A stretch of DNA of 64,000 bases from Anaeromonas frigoriresistens (GCF_016820655.1 NZ_WSFT01000050.1:1-64000), one strand, 5' to 3'; shown: positions 27,480-36,420, numbered from the stretch's first letter. The notes: generated from the sequence alone by a model not told the origin. Numbers and translations: made by a program.

Positions 27480-28961
27480 TTAACTTTTACTTCTCACCAC
27501 AGATTCAAATTCCTGTTGAATATCTTTGGATGGCTCTTTACCTAAAAGACTTACTACTACAATTATTATACAAGATAGAAAGAAACCAGGAATCATTTCA
27601 TATAATTCAAAGATTCCACCTGATAATTTACCCCATATGAATACTGTAACTCCCCCTATAATCATACCAGCTATTGCACTCGCCTTTGTCATCCTCTTCC
27701 AGAATAATGAGAATAAAACCACTGGTCCAAAAGCTGCTCCAAATCCAGCCCAAGCATTGGCAACAATATCTAGTACAGAACTTTCTGGATTTAATGCAAT
27801 AATATATGCAATAAGGGCTATTGCTAAAACTGTAATTCTACTTATCATTAAAAGTTGATTTTGAGATGCATTTTTATTTATTAAAGGTTTATAAAGATCC
27901 TCAGAAAAAGCTGATGAAGTAACTAACAATTGTGAATCGGCAGTGCTCATAATTGCAGCTAATACTGCAGATAAAAATACACCTGCTATAATTGATGTAA
28001 GTAAATCATCAATCAAGACCATGAATACTTGTTCAGAGTCTACTAATACTTCAGGAATGATTACCCTTCCTACTATACCAACCAATATAGCTGCTCCTAA
28101 ACTTATTATCACCCAACTCATAGCAATTCTTTTTGATTTTTTAATTTTCGAAACTGATTTTATAGCCATAAAACGTACTAAAATATGAGGTTGTCCAAAA
28201 TATCCTAAACACCAAGCAAAAGATGACAAGATTGCTAACAATCCTAGAGTATTACCATTTTCATCTGTAAGTGGATTTAAAAACTCTGCATTTAAACTCC
28301 TAATGCTATCCAAAGTAGCAAAGGGTCCTCCATTTACTATAATACCTACAGCGGGTACCGCTACTATAGCAATAAACATCACAATTCCTTGGATAAAATC
28401 AGTAGTACTAACTGCCATAAATCCCCCCAAAAATGTATATCCTACTATAACAATAGCTCCTATAGTAAGGGCTAATGTATAATCTAATCCAAATACTGTA
28501 GAGAAGAGTTTTCCTCCGGCTACAAGCCCTGATGCTGTATAAATTGAAAAGTAAAAAACAATAATTATAGAAGATACAATTCTTAAAATATTCTGATCAT
28601 CTCTAAATCTATTTCCAAAGTAAGAGGAAAGGGTCAATGAATTTCCCGCTATTTCTGTATACTTTCTAAGTCTCGTAGCCACAAACTGCCAGTTTAAAAA
28701 TGTACCTACTGCCAGTCCTAATGCAATCCATATTGTACTCAAACCTGAAAGATATGCTGCTCCTGGAAGTCCCAGTAAAAGCCAACCACTCATATCAGAG
28801 GCTTGAGCACTCATTGCAGTTACCCAACTTCCCAGACCCCTTCCTCCTAATACATAATCAGATAAATCTGTTGTTTTCTTATAATAATAAATACCTATCC
28901 CTAACATAAGTCCTAAATATAATATAAAAGCTACCAATATTGCAAAACTATTACCTAACAT
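27480..28961 (-). CDS. putP: Sodium/proline symporter
   Basis: A 493-residue SSS-family transporter with about 13 membrane helices. It carries family motifs DYVLGGRGLGSWVTAMSAQ, SDMSGWLLLGLPGAAYLSGL, GGFMAVSTTDFIQG and STADSQLLVTSSAFSEDLY. It imports proline with Na+. Length and start (after AGGAGAG) are normal. Monocistronic, upstream of the metQ remnant. Confidence 0.93.
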   Translation of the reverse strand: MLGNSFAILVAFILYLGLMLGIGIYYYKKTTDLSDYVLGGRGLGSWVTAMSAQASDMSGWLLLGLPGAAYLSGLSTIWIALGLAVGTFLNWQFVATRLRKYTEIAGNSLTLSSYFGNRFRDDQNILRIVSSIIIVFYFSIYTASGLVAGGKLFSTVFGLDYTLALTIGAIVIVGYTFLGGFMAVSTTDFIQGIVMFIAIVAVPAVGIIVNGGPFATLDSIRSLNAEFLNPLTDENGNTLGLLAILSSFAWCLGYFGQPHILVRFMAIKSVSKIKKSKRIAMSWVIISLGAAILVGIVGRVIIPEVLVDSEQVFMVLIDDLLTSIIAGVFLSAVLAAIMSTADSQLLVTSSAFSEDLYKPLINKNASQNQLLMISRITVLAIALIAYIIALNPESSVLDIVANAWAGFGAAFGPVVLFSLFWKRMTKASAIAGMIIGGVTVFIWGKLSGGIFELYEMIPGFFLSCIIIVVVSLLGKEPSKDIQQEFESVVRSKS

Positions 28962-29270
28962 AAATTCTCTCCTTTAAAATTTTTTATCAAAGTAAATATT
29001 GTCTTTCAGACTCTATTCACTATAAAGTAAACATTACATTTTTTTACTCATGGAGTGTGCTCACAAATGTTAACATAATGTAATAATTATAAAGTATACC
29101 GACTATTCATACCTTTGTCAACTATTTGTGATGTAAAGTATGAAAAACTGCTAGGCTTTTAAGGTTAACAGGTTTCATTAAGTACTATTCTGATGGTTCA
29201 AAATTTTTGCATTCACTTTCTCTACTCCAAAGCATATTATAATAAAAAGCCTATGAAAGGAATGAACAAT

Positions 29271-29843
29271 ATGTACAACGATTATAAACCTTATCCATGT
29301 CCATACTACATTAATAGACCAATGTATAATCACCATAATATGTATAATTTTTATAAAAGATATCCATACCCATACTGGCTCAATACACCAATGTATGACT
29401 CAGACTCCTGGGAAGAGTATAGTAACTTAATGGACTATGGACCAGAGCCTTTTGTAATTAATATTGAAAAAGCTACTAAACAAAATAATAATTTCCGTAC
29501 TGCTCTATGGACAGGAACCCATTTACAACTTACCTTAATGAGTATAGATGTTGGAGAAGACATAGGTTTAGAGATTCATCCCGATCTTGATCAGTTTCTC
29601 CGTATTGAAGAAGGTGAAGGACTGGTTATAATGGGTGATAGAAAAGATAATTTGGACTTCCAAGAAAAAGTTTATGATGATTACATCTTCATCATACCTG
29701 CTGGTAAATGGCACAATTTAATAAATACAGGCTGTAAACCAATTAAATTATACTCTATATATGCTCCACCTCAACATCCCTATGGTACGGTGCATAGGAC
29801 TAAAAAAGAGGCTGAAGAAGCTGAGGAAAACTATAACCACTAG
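29271..29843 (+). CDS. Cupin protein with Tyr/Pro/Asn-rich leader
   Basis: A 190-residue protein. About 45 N-terminal residues are rich in Tyr, Pro, Asn and Met (YKPYPCPYYINRPMYN, then YKRYPYPYWLNTPMY), two imperfect repeats. A cupin barrel follows with EIHPDLDQFLRIEEGEG and a second-strand PAGKWHNLIN motif supplying His ligands. Relatives are small metal-binding cupins; the leader resembles spore-coat or cell-surface proteins. ATG 29271 follows AAAGGA at best spacing; ATGs at 29253 and 29262 are alternatives. It ends at a long terminator. Confidence 0.8.
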   Translation: MYNDYKPYPCPYYINRPMYNHHNMYNFYKRYPYPYWLNTPMYDSDSWEEYSNLMDYGPEPFVINIEKATKQNNNFRTALWTGTHLQLTLMSIDVGEDIGLEIHPDLDQFLRIEEGEGLVIMGDRKDNLDFQEKVYDDYIFIIPAGKWHNLINTGCKPIKLYSIYAPPQHPYGTVHRTKKEAEEAEENYNH

Positions 29844-29848
29844 TATAA

Positions 29849-29904
29849 AAAAGGAATAAAAAATAGTGTTCTATCATGATTGAACGCTATTTTTTATTCC
29901 TTTT
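29849..29904 (+). terminator. Terminator after cupin gene
   Basis: AAAAGGAATAAAAAATAG and CTATTTTTTATTCCTTTT arms with inner GTTC/GAAC pairs form a stem over 20 base pairs. Confidence 0.9.
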
Positions 29905-30239
29905 ACAACATCTATTATATTATCTCTTATAATATCTACTACTTCATTGAAAAAATGTAGATATCCAGCTAAGTATACTGTAGATATTGTAAAGTTTCCA
30001 TTAGTTATACTACTAGATCCAATGAATTATACCAGAAGTAATTTTGGGACGAGTAGAATGATGTATATGAGAAGTAATTGGATTAAAGGTAATTGTTTAA
30101 TATATATATAACTACACAAATAAAAGGCTTTGTTCCAAATTTACACAATTGAACTATTTTGATTATTTACTATCTTTTTTTTAGAATATATTATTTAAGT
30201 ATACTAAAATTCTTAAATTAAAGGAGGATTAATTAAATT
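29905..30239. other. Non-coding region before oleate hydratase
   Basis: No supported gene. A plus-strand open stretch (about 29950-30110) lacks a start and is not recognisable. The last 60 bases hold AT-rich promoter sequence and the AAAGGAGGA ribosome site of the oleate hydratase gene. Confidence 0.5.
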
Positions 30240-31943
30240 TTGAGAAATTATGAAAGAATTAACACTTTAAAACCTAAAGGAATTGAGAATAAAAAAGCAT
30301 ATTTAATTGGTGGAGGTATCGCTTCATTAGCTGCTGCCGAATACTTAATCCGTGATGGTCATATGGAAGGTAAAAATATTACTATTTTAGAACAAGATGA
30401 TATTATCGGTGGTGCTTTGGATGGATCTGGAAATGCAGAAGATGGATATGTTGCTCGTGGTGGCAGAGAAATGGAAGAACATTATGAATGTATGTGGGAT
30501 TTATTTGGAGAAGTACCATCATTAGAAAATCCTAAAAGAACTGTTTTAGATGAATTTAGAGAGTTAAACATTGATGATCCTAACTATTCTAATTGCCGTG
30601 CTGTTGCTAAACGTGGAGAAAAACTTGATTTTTCAAGTCTTGGATTAGCTGAAAATCATGTTAAACAACTTACTAAGTTATTTCTTGTAACAGAAGATTC
30701 TTTAGGAACAATTACTGTTGAACAATTTTTCGATGATTCATTCTTAGAAACTGATATGTGGTTATATTGGAGAACTATGTTTGCATTTGAAACTTGGCAC
30801 AGTGTCGTAGAAATGAAACGTTATATGCATCGTTTTATTCACCACATCCCAGGAATGAGTAGAATGAAAGGTTTAGTATTTACTAAATATAATCAATACG
30901 ATTCAATGGTTCTTCCACTTAAAAAATGGCTAGAATCACAAGGTGTAATATTTGACCTAAATACACAAGTAGTTGATTTAGATATAGATATAACCACAGA
31001 TAAAAAAACTGTTACTGGAATTCATTTAACTCGTAATGGTGAAAAACAAGAAGTTATTAAAACTACTGAAAATGATTTAGTATTCTTCACTAATGGATCT
31101 ATGACTGAGAATTCTACATATGGAAGCATGGATAAAGCACCTATATTAGATAAAAGTGAAGGTGGATGCTGGAGTCTATGGAAGAAAATAGCTGAAAAAG
31201 ATACTTCATTTGGAAACCCAGAAGTATTTTGTGGTGATATTGATAAAAGCAAGTGGGAGTCATATACAATCACATCTAAGGGTCCTAAAATGAGAAAACT
31301 TATCGAGAAATTTGCTGAACGTAAAATAGCTCCACATAAAACTGTAACAGGGGGAATAATAACGATTAAAGACTCAAGCTGGTTATTAAGTGTTACTGTT
31401 AATAGACAACCCCAGTTTATTGATCAGCCTGATGACGTAATAGTACTTTGGGCATATGCTTTATTCCCTGATAAGAAAGGTGATTTCATTAAAAAGAAAA
31501 TGAGTGACTGTACAGGTAGAGAATTATTACAAGAACTTTTATATCATTTAGGTATTGATGAAAAAGATATGCATGAATATATTGATACATCAATTGTAAT
31601 TCCTGTTATGATGCCTTATATCACAAGTCAATTTATGCCTCGTGTCAAAGAAGATAGACCACAAGTTGTACCTGAAGGTAGCACAAACCTTGCATTTTTA
31701 GGTCAATTTACAGAAATTGAAGGTGATTGTGTATTTACTGTTGAATATTCAGTTCGTTCTGCTATGATAGCTGTATATACTTTGCTTGGACTTGATAAAA
31801 ATCCACCTGAAATATATCCTAGTCAATATGATATACGTGTTATAGCTGATGCAGTTAAAACTTTAAATAGTGGAAGACCATTGCCAGCTGAACCAATCAT
31901 TAAAAAGTTATTAAATAATACAACTTTAGAAGGTTTAATATAA
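30240..31943 (+). CDS. ohyA: Oleate hydratase
   Basis: A 567-residue flavoenzyme that adds water to the cis-9 double bond of oleate, giving 10-hydroxystearate. It has an extended FAD motif AYLIGGGIASLAAAEYLIRD (about 20-39), EQDDIIGGALDG and GYVARGGREMEEHYECMWDL, all hallmarks of the MCRA family; length is normal. TTG 30240 follows AAGGAGG. It probably detoxifies host or environmental unsaturated fatty acids. A TetR gene lies convergently downstream. Confidence 0.95.
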   Translation: MRNYERINTLKPKGIENKKAYLIGGGIASLAAAEYLIRDGHMEGKNITILEQDDIIGGALDGSGNAEDGYVARGGREMEEHYECMWDLFGEVPSLENPKRTVLDEFRELNIDDPNYSNCRAVAKRGEKLDFSSLGLAENHVKQLTKLFLVTEDSLGTITVEQFFDDSFLETDMWLYWRTMFAFETWHSVVEMKRYMHRFIHHIPGMSRMKGLVFTKYNQYDSMVLPLKKWLESQGVIFDLNTQVVDLDIDITTDKKTVTGIHLTRNGEKQEVIKTTENDLVFFTNGSMTENSTYGSMDKAPILDKSEGGCWSLWKKIAEKDTSFGNPEVFCGDIDKSKWESYTITSKGPKMRKLIEKFAERKIAPHKTVTGGIITIKDSSWLLSVTVNRQPQFIDQPDDVIVLWAYALFPDKKGDFIKKKMSDCTGRELLQELLYHLGIDEKDMHEYIDTSIVIPVMMPYITSQFMPRVKEDRPQVVPEGSTNLAFLGQFTEIEGDCVFTVEYSVRSAMIAVYTLLGLDKNPPEIYPSQYDIRVIADAVKTLNSGRPLPAEPIIKKLLNNTTLEGLI

Positions 31944-32212
31944 ATATGTTTTTTTGTTAAAAACATAAAAAAATCTATACTTTTTGTGTAAGAAGTATAG
32001 TACTTGTCCTCCTTAGCTAATATTATGATAATAAATCAAAGCTAAGGAGGATTTATTATGAATATATTATCAATAGCCAAGCTAAATATTTAATCTATGA
32101 GGGTAGTATCTAGTCAGCTGAAGATGTTTCAAGGGAAAATATACCTGTAAATACCTAAATAAGATCAAGTTATAAATCAATTTCAATTGGAAATTTGTAC
32201 AATTACACAAAA
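31944..32212. pseudogene. Decayed small frame with inverted repeat
   Basis: After AAGGAGG at 32043-32050 an ATG (32059) starts MNILSIAKLNI-stop. The next frame reads KYLIYEGSI-stop-SAEDVSRENIPVNT-stop, so one frameshift and one stop break what may have been a 35-residue protein. CTCCTTAGCT (32011-32020) and AGCTAAGGAG (32039-32048) form an inverted repeat that would hide the ribosome site. Function unknown. Confidence 0.3.
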
Positions 32213-32779
32213 TTATTTACATACTTTCAATTTATCATATTTTAATAATGCTCTATAGATTTCTCCACTTATTATTTTATCAAGATTATTGACAATTTCT
32301 TCAATATCTTCGATCATATTATTCTTTATCCAATCGATTATTATACCTACCAAAGCAATTTTATAAAAGTTAGTTACATATCTTTTATCTTTATCTGATA
32401 CTTTTAACTCTTTTGCTAGCTCATTTACAACTTCTAAAATAATATTGAATGATTCATTATATAAATGATTTTCTAAAATGTCTCTATCAATAGAATTATA
32501 AGTGTTTAATACCATTTTTTTATTCTCATGCAAATATTTGAATATTTCCAAAAATCCTTTTTGCCATGACGAATATGTCTTGTTTTCACCAAGGACTTCT
32601 TTAAGTTCAGTTTTAAAAATCCATTCTAAAAGATCATAGATGTCATTAAAATAATAGTATAATGTACGTCTATTTAATCCACATTCTCTAACAATATCAT
32701 TAACTGTGATTTTGGCTAGTGGTTTTGTTTGCATTTGTTTTTTTAATGACTTAGCTAATGCTTTTTTAGTAATCTGCAT
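32213..32779 (-). CDS. TetR family regulator
   Basis: A 188-residue regulator. Its N-terminal HTH is ITVNDIVRECGLNRRTLYYYFNDIYDLLEWIF (about 24-55), of the subtype with a TetR_C_8-like ligand domain. ATG 32779 is chosen because AAGGAG lies at good spacing; a GTG 12 bases upstream is too close. It is convergent with oleate hydratase and may control it in response to fatty acids, but no operator was identified. Confidence 0.85.
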   Translation of the reverse strand: MQITKKALAKSLKKQMQTKPLAKITVNDIVRECGLNRRTLYYYFNDIYDLLEWIFKTELKEVLGENKTYSSWQKGFLEIFKYLHENKKMVLNTYNSIDRDILENHLYNESFNIILEVVNELAKELKVSDKDKRYVTNFYKIALVGIIIDWIKNNMIEDIEEIVNNLDKIISGEIYRALLKYDKLKVCK

Positions 32780-32819
32780 TATATATTTCACTCCTTATAT
32801 AATATAGTTTATATCAATC

Positions 32820-33330
32820 GTTTTTATCTGCCAATGCTTTAGAATCTATTTAGTCCGTATGTTCTATAATTTTTTCTAACATAGCTAAAACATCTAGACA
32901 CTTTGATATATATTATGGAGTGTTTAATATGACTAATTTCTAGTTTAATGACATAAGCCTAAATGAGCTTTTCTTGTACTCTAAATTGACTTGATATTTC
33001 TCTTTGCTAATTTTCACTATAAACCTCTGATATCCTGACTCCTAATCTTCTTATTATTATAAGGGCGGATATCACCCTTGAACCGAGTGATGTAAGAGAG
33101 AAAAGCATACTATAGCAATTAAAGTAAACTAAATAGTATATTTTATCCTGTTCATATTTTCATGTAAAATTTTGCTATTTTAAATAACTACTGAAGATTC
33201 AAATGTAGCTAATTTCTCTAACTTCCTATATTTCAGTTTTAGATAAATTATTAAGTTATATAATTAGATAACTTGAATTATAGCATAGGAGAAATGAGTC
33301 TAACATTTTTATCTAGAAGCAAAACCAATA
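32820..33330. other. Non-coding stretch before multicopper remnant
   Basis: No gene is supported. Stops are dense in all frames. A small hairpin AAGGG-CGGATATCA-CCCTT lies at about 33061-33079, without a T run. The sequence looks like degraded DNA upstream of the multicopper oxidase remnant. Confidence 0.4.
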
Positions 33331-33339
33331 AAACATAAT

Positions 33340-33965
33340 ATATTATCTAATCTAACCCTCGAAGCATTAGGATATAATGGCACTACACCTATAAATTTCA
33401 ATGTTGGCAGGCAGGTACATTTTTTTATTATTCCTCTGAAACCTTCCAAGTATCGCAGGGTTTGATAGGTGCATTCGTCGTGGTCCCTAAAGAAGAAGAT
33501 ATCCTCCCTGAAATGATACCCTACCATGACTATGTTATGCTTATCCAGCAGTGGGAAGTTCCACAGCCTGAATTAGGAAAAGTCTTTCCAGGAACATATA
33601 AACCTAATAAATTTGATCGGAATCCAAATTTCTTCACTATAAATGGAAAGGCCTTTCCATATAACACACCTCTTTACTTTAAGTATGGTGAAAAAATTCG
33701 ATTAAGATTTATTACCAAAACAAGCACATCTCACTCCATGCATTTACATGGCCATGTTTTTCGCATTGTATCTGTAGATGGATTCCCAAGACCTGGATGT
33801 TGGGACGACACTGTTCATATTGCATCGGGTAAAAGAATAGAAGTTGAATTGATAGCTAACAATCCTGGCATTTGGCCATTAAATGGCACAAAAACCTTCC
33901 ACCAGTCAAATAATGGGAAAGTACCTGGTGGCATGATTACAAAAGTAATATATGTAAATGAATAA
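33340..33965 (+). pseudogene. Multicopper oxidase, truncated and decayed
   Basis: From about 33390 the frame reads HYTYKFQCWQAGTFFYYSSE and QVSQGLIGAFVVVPKEED, then a C-terminal cupredoxin domain with HSMHLHGHVFRI. Two thirds of the protein is missing upstream. A stop (TAA near 33380) and a frame change precede the readable part. The HCH copper-ligand motif usual before the C-terminus is replaced by WPLNGTKTFHQ, so the type 1/type 3 copper sites could not form. The open frame from 33462 would still make 167 residues. Intact members oxidise Cu(I) or Mn(II). Confidence 0.75.
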
Positions 33966-34051
33966 TATAAAAGACACTTAAATAATTTATCTTATATAGC
34001 TCTTTCTTGATTATTGTAGCTATTTTCCTCTAGATCATGATAATCAAAAAC

Positions 34052-34105
34052 ACCCTGTTATTTTATTTGCCAAATTTACTGACTTTTATAACAGGGTTAC
34101 TTTTT
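34052..34105 (+). terminator. Terminator between MCO remnant and copper protein
   Basis: ACCCTGTTAT (34052-34061) pairs with ATAACAGGGT (34088-34097), followed by TTTTT; it serves the convergent genes. Confidence 0.65.
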
Positions 34106-34129
34106 GTATACTTTTTACACTTTTTAAAA

Positions 34130-34480
34130 TTACATTGCAACCATTTTTCTACATTCTTCAGCACACATACGACAAATATCCTCGCATTTTTGACAGTGGT
34201 CATCTTTGAACATAGCACATTCTTCTGCACACTTATCACAAATTTTAGCACATAATTCACAATGCTCCTTAGAAAATTGTCCACTCATTGACATCATTGC
34301 TACTGACATTTGGCACATCATAGCACATTCAATTAGTATGCTAACACAGTTTTTTCTTGCATTTAAATCCGGTTCATTAAGACATTCATTAAAACACTCA
34401 TAACATGCCTGTGTACATTTTGTACAAGCATCTATACATGCTTGAAATTGATCAGTTTTTTTTGTTACCACACCCATCAT
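34130..34480 (-). CDS. Cys-rich four-helix copper-storage-like protein
   Basis: A 116-residue protein with repeated CxxxC spacing along amphipathic helices (CIDACTKCTQACYECFNECL; CAMMCQM; CELCAKICDKCAEEC; CQKCEDICRMCAEEC). It carries more than 15 cysteines and many methionines. This is the DUF326/Csp copper-storage fold, in which Cys-lined helical bundles hold many Cu(I) ions. ATG 34480 follows AAAGGAG; a longer frame to 34591 would run through the terminator of the next gene. The adjacent multicopper oxidase remnant points to a former copper locus. Confidence 0.88.
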   Translation of the reverse strand: MMGVVTKKTDQFQACIDACTKCTQACYECFNECLNEPDLNARKNCVSILIECAMMCQMSVAMMSMSGQFSKEHCELCAKICDKCAEECAMFKDDHCQKCEDICRMCAEECRKMVAM

Positions 34481-34583
34481 CAACACTCCTTTAGCTAGTT
34501 TTTTTTCAGTTGTATTATTTGTTTTAATGAAAGTTTTTATACCTAACCTTAATAAAGTCTTTCTTAAATCCCTAACAAAAATA

Positions 34584-34690
34584 TCCCTCAAACCTTAGTC
34601 TGAGGGAACAAAACATACTTAAATATTAATTAAAATCCTTGAAAACCTTTAATATCAGTCTATTTCTTACCTATCAAGAAAACTGTATTA
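34584..34690 (-). repeat. rlmD-tail repeat copy R1
   Basis: On the minus strand: ACAGTTTTCTTGATAGGTAA encoding TVFLIGKK then TAG (stop at 34660-34662), a spacer containing AAGGTTTTCAAGGATTTTA, and the hairpin TCCCTCA-AACCTTAGTC-TGAGGGA (34584-34607). Tail, spacer and hairpin match copy R4 at 52.7 kb closely. It lies directly 3' of the peroxiredoxin gene and ends its transcript. Confidence 0.75.
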
Positions 34691-34698
34691 AATTAATT

Positions 34699-35167
34699 TT
34701 ACAGTTTATCTATAAGCTCAAATATTTCGGAATTTTCAGGGATATCCTTCATAGAGTGTCCATAATGTATATATCTTAATACTCCTTCTTTATCTACTAA
34801 CATCTGCGCTGGCATTCTTCCTAGCTTAAATAAATTAATCTTTTGTCCATATAATTTAAGTACAGATTGTTTTTCATCAGGAACACCATAAAATTTAAAA
34901 TTATTCTCCTCCCAATAGTCCTTAAACTTCTTTGCATTTTCAGGCCCAATTGCAACTATTTTAGTATCTTTTTCTAAAAACTTATTATATCCTTGATGCA
35001 ACTGCATCATATGCTTTCTGCAAAATGGTCAAACAAATCCCCTATTTAATACAATCAATATATTACTCTCTCATAAAATCAGAAAGCTTAAATTTATTCC
35101 CTTTATAATCTTCAATCTCAAAATCTGGTGCTTTTGTGTTTAATTCTATACTAGCTATTTCTATCAT
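34699..35167 (-). pseudogene. Peroxiredoxin with UGA at active-site Cys, frameshifted
   Basis: The 3' part (34699-35010, 103 codons) is an AhpC/TSA-type peroxiredoxin-like domain. Reading upstream in the same frame gives NILIVLNRGFV-UGA-PFCRKHMMQLHQ, with UGA (35029-35031) exactly where CxxC-type relatives have Cys. A dyad GATGC-AGTT-GCATC (34995-35008) 20 bases later could be a bacterial SECIS loop. The N-terminus (MIEIASIELNTKAPDFEIED, KLSDFMRE) lies in another frame, broken in a GAGAGA tract near 35068. So it is either a selenoprotein with a sequencing error or a damaged one. It lies 33 bases after glutathione peroxidase. Confidence 0.65.
34995..35008 (-). promoter_or_regulatory. Possible SECIS-like hairpin
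   Basis: GATGC pairs with GCATC around AGTT, with outer ATAT/ATAT pairs possible. The loop holds a G and begins about 25 bases after the in-frame UGA, a spacing compatible with bacterial SECIS elements. Short and unverified. Confidence 0.35.
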
Positions 35168-35200
35168 CTCCTCAGTTTCTTAGTTTTTCACTATTATATG

Positions 35201-35746
35201 CTATATTTCTTTTTTAATATATGGCTCTAACTCCATAGGAGATATAGCAGATTCAAATCGTTTTACAATATTTCCATTTTTATCAACTAAGAATTTTGTA
35301 AAGTTCCATCTAATGGAATTGCCCGTAGTGAATTCTGGAAACTTTTCCTTAAGTATTGCATCCAAAATTTTATTTGATGAGTTTTTCATATCTAATCCGT
35401 CAAAAGTAGTACTTTCTTTTAAATATTTGAATAGAGGATGAGCAAACTTTCCATTAACCTTTATTTTTTCAAAAATTGGAAAGGTAACTCCATATTGTAA
35501 ATCACAGAAAGACTTAATATCTGCACTATTTCCTGGTTCTTGCTCCATAAATTGATTACAAGGAAAACCTAGAATTTCTAAACCCTGTGAATGATATTTG
35601 TCATAAAGTTTCTGTAAGTCCTCATATTGCGGAGTAAAATCACATTTACTAGCAGTATTCACTATAATGATAACCTTCCCCTTATAATCTTGCAAAGATA
35701 CTGGATTCCCATTAATATCATTTGCTGTGAAATCATAAATATTCAT
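35201..35746 (-). CDS. Glutathione peroxidase family thiol peroxidase
   Basis: A 181-residue thioredoxin-fold peroxidase with NTASKCDFTPQYEDLQKLY (peroxidatic Cys near residue 35), GFPCNQFMEQEPG (Gln and second Cys) and the WNFTKFLVDKNG motif. It reduces hydrogen and organic peroxides, probably using thioredoxin. The start follows TGGAGG. It is followed by the peroxiredoxin gene and preceded by ohrR. Confidence 0.93.
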   Translation of the reverse strand: MNIYDFTANDINGNPVSLQDYKGKVIIIVNTASKCDFTPQYEDLQKLYDKYHSQGLEILGFPCNQFMEQEPGNSADIKSFCDLQYGVTFPIFEKIKVNGKFAHPLFKYLKESTTFDGLDMKNSSNKILDAILKEKFPEFTTGNSIRWNFTKFLVDKNGNIVKRFESAISPMELEPYIKKEI

Positions 35747-35761
35747 TGTTTAATTCCTCCA

Positions 35762-35816
35762 TTTGTATAATTTAAATTAGAAATATATATGTTGATTTAT
35801 GTAAATTTAATTTAAC
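35762..35816. promoter_or_regulatory. OhrR-like operator repeats before peroxidase gene
   Basis: TTTGTATAATTTAAATT (35762-35778) and GTAAATTTAATTTAAC (35801-35816) share the GTAAATT-AATTT core seen again at 36321-36338 before ohrR. They resemble the TACAATT-AATTGTA OhrR consensus. Confidence 0.4.
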
Positions 35817-35862
35817 TCAATCAATTAGTGCTAAATATAGAGTTTCCTTTTAAGAACAAACT

Positions 35863-36294
35863 CTATTTAATATTTTTTAGAAGGCTATCTAAATATTTTT
35901 TTAAAGATACAAGATTATCTTCTTCATCTTTAAATTCACAATATATTTTTTCAGGAACTTCAATTATTTTTTCTCTTAAGTCCCTTCCTTCTTTTGTTAA
36001 TTCAACAGTTACAACTCGATCATCTTCTTTATTTCTATATTTAATTATTAATCCCTTAGACTCTAATTTTTTTAACACAGGAGTAAGAGTTCCTGAATCT
36101 AAATATAATTTTTTGCCTAATTCTTTAAATATAATTTTTTCTTCTTCCCATATGACCATCATGGTAATATATTGTGTATAAGTTAAATTAAATTCCTTTA
36201 ATAGAGGTTTATACATTTTAATAACTTCTCTAGATAGTGCATATAATGAAAAGCAAAGCTGATTTTCTAGTTTTAGAGCATCATATTTTCCCAT
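35863..36294 (-). CDS. OhrR-type MarR family peroxide regulator
   Basis: A 143-residue winged-helix repressor with the OhrR hallmark LENQLCFSLYALSREVIKMY, placing the redox-sensing Cys at residue 14. The recognition region LYLDSGTLTPVLKKLESKGL and wing YRNKEDDRVVTVELT follow. Organic hydroperoxide oxidises the Cys and releases DNA. The start follows AAGGAG. The nearby glutathione peroxidase and peroxiredoxin are the likely targets. Confidence 0.9.
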   Translation of the reverse strand: MGKYDALKLENQLCFSLYALSREVIKMYKPLLKEFNLTYTQYITMMVIWEEEKIIFKELGKKLYLDSGTLTPVLKKLESKGLIIKYRNKEDDRVVTVELTKEGRDLREKIIEVPEKIYCEFKDEEDNLVSLKKYLDSLLKNIK

Positions 36295-36320
36295 AATTAC
36301 TCTCCTTAATTTTGATTGGT

Positions 36321-36338
36321 GTAAATTAAATTTGTATA
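36321..36338. promoter_or_regulatory. OhrR-like operator before ohrR
   Basis: GTAAATTAAATTTGTATA, an imperfect dyad 27 bases before ohrR, shares its core with two sites before the peroxidase gene, suggesting autoregulation. Confidence 0.4.
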
Positions 36339-36420
36339 AACTGATTATATTTTAATAATAGAACATTGTCAATAGAAAAAAATACTTGGGGGACCTTCCC
36401 CCAAGTTTACATATCCTATT

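Noticed and set aside
33050..33110. Possible riboswitch before multicopper remnant
   Set aside because: Only one 5-base stem, no conserved core recognised, no downstream gene start.
33309..33527. Minus-strand frame opposite the multicopper oxidase remnant
   Set aside because: No ribosome site and the plus strand carries clear cupredoxin motifs.
34481..34591. N-terminal extension of the Cys-rich copper protein
   Set aside because: It would translate through the R1 terminator hairpin; the ribosome site supports ATG 34480.
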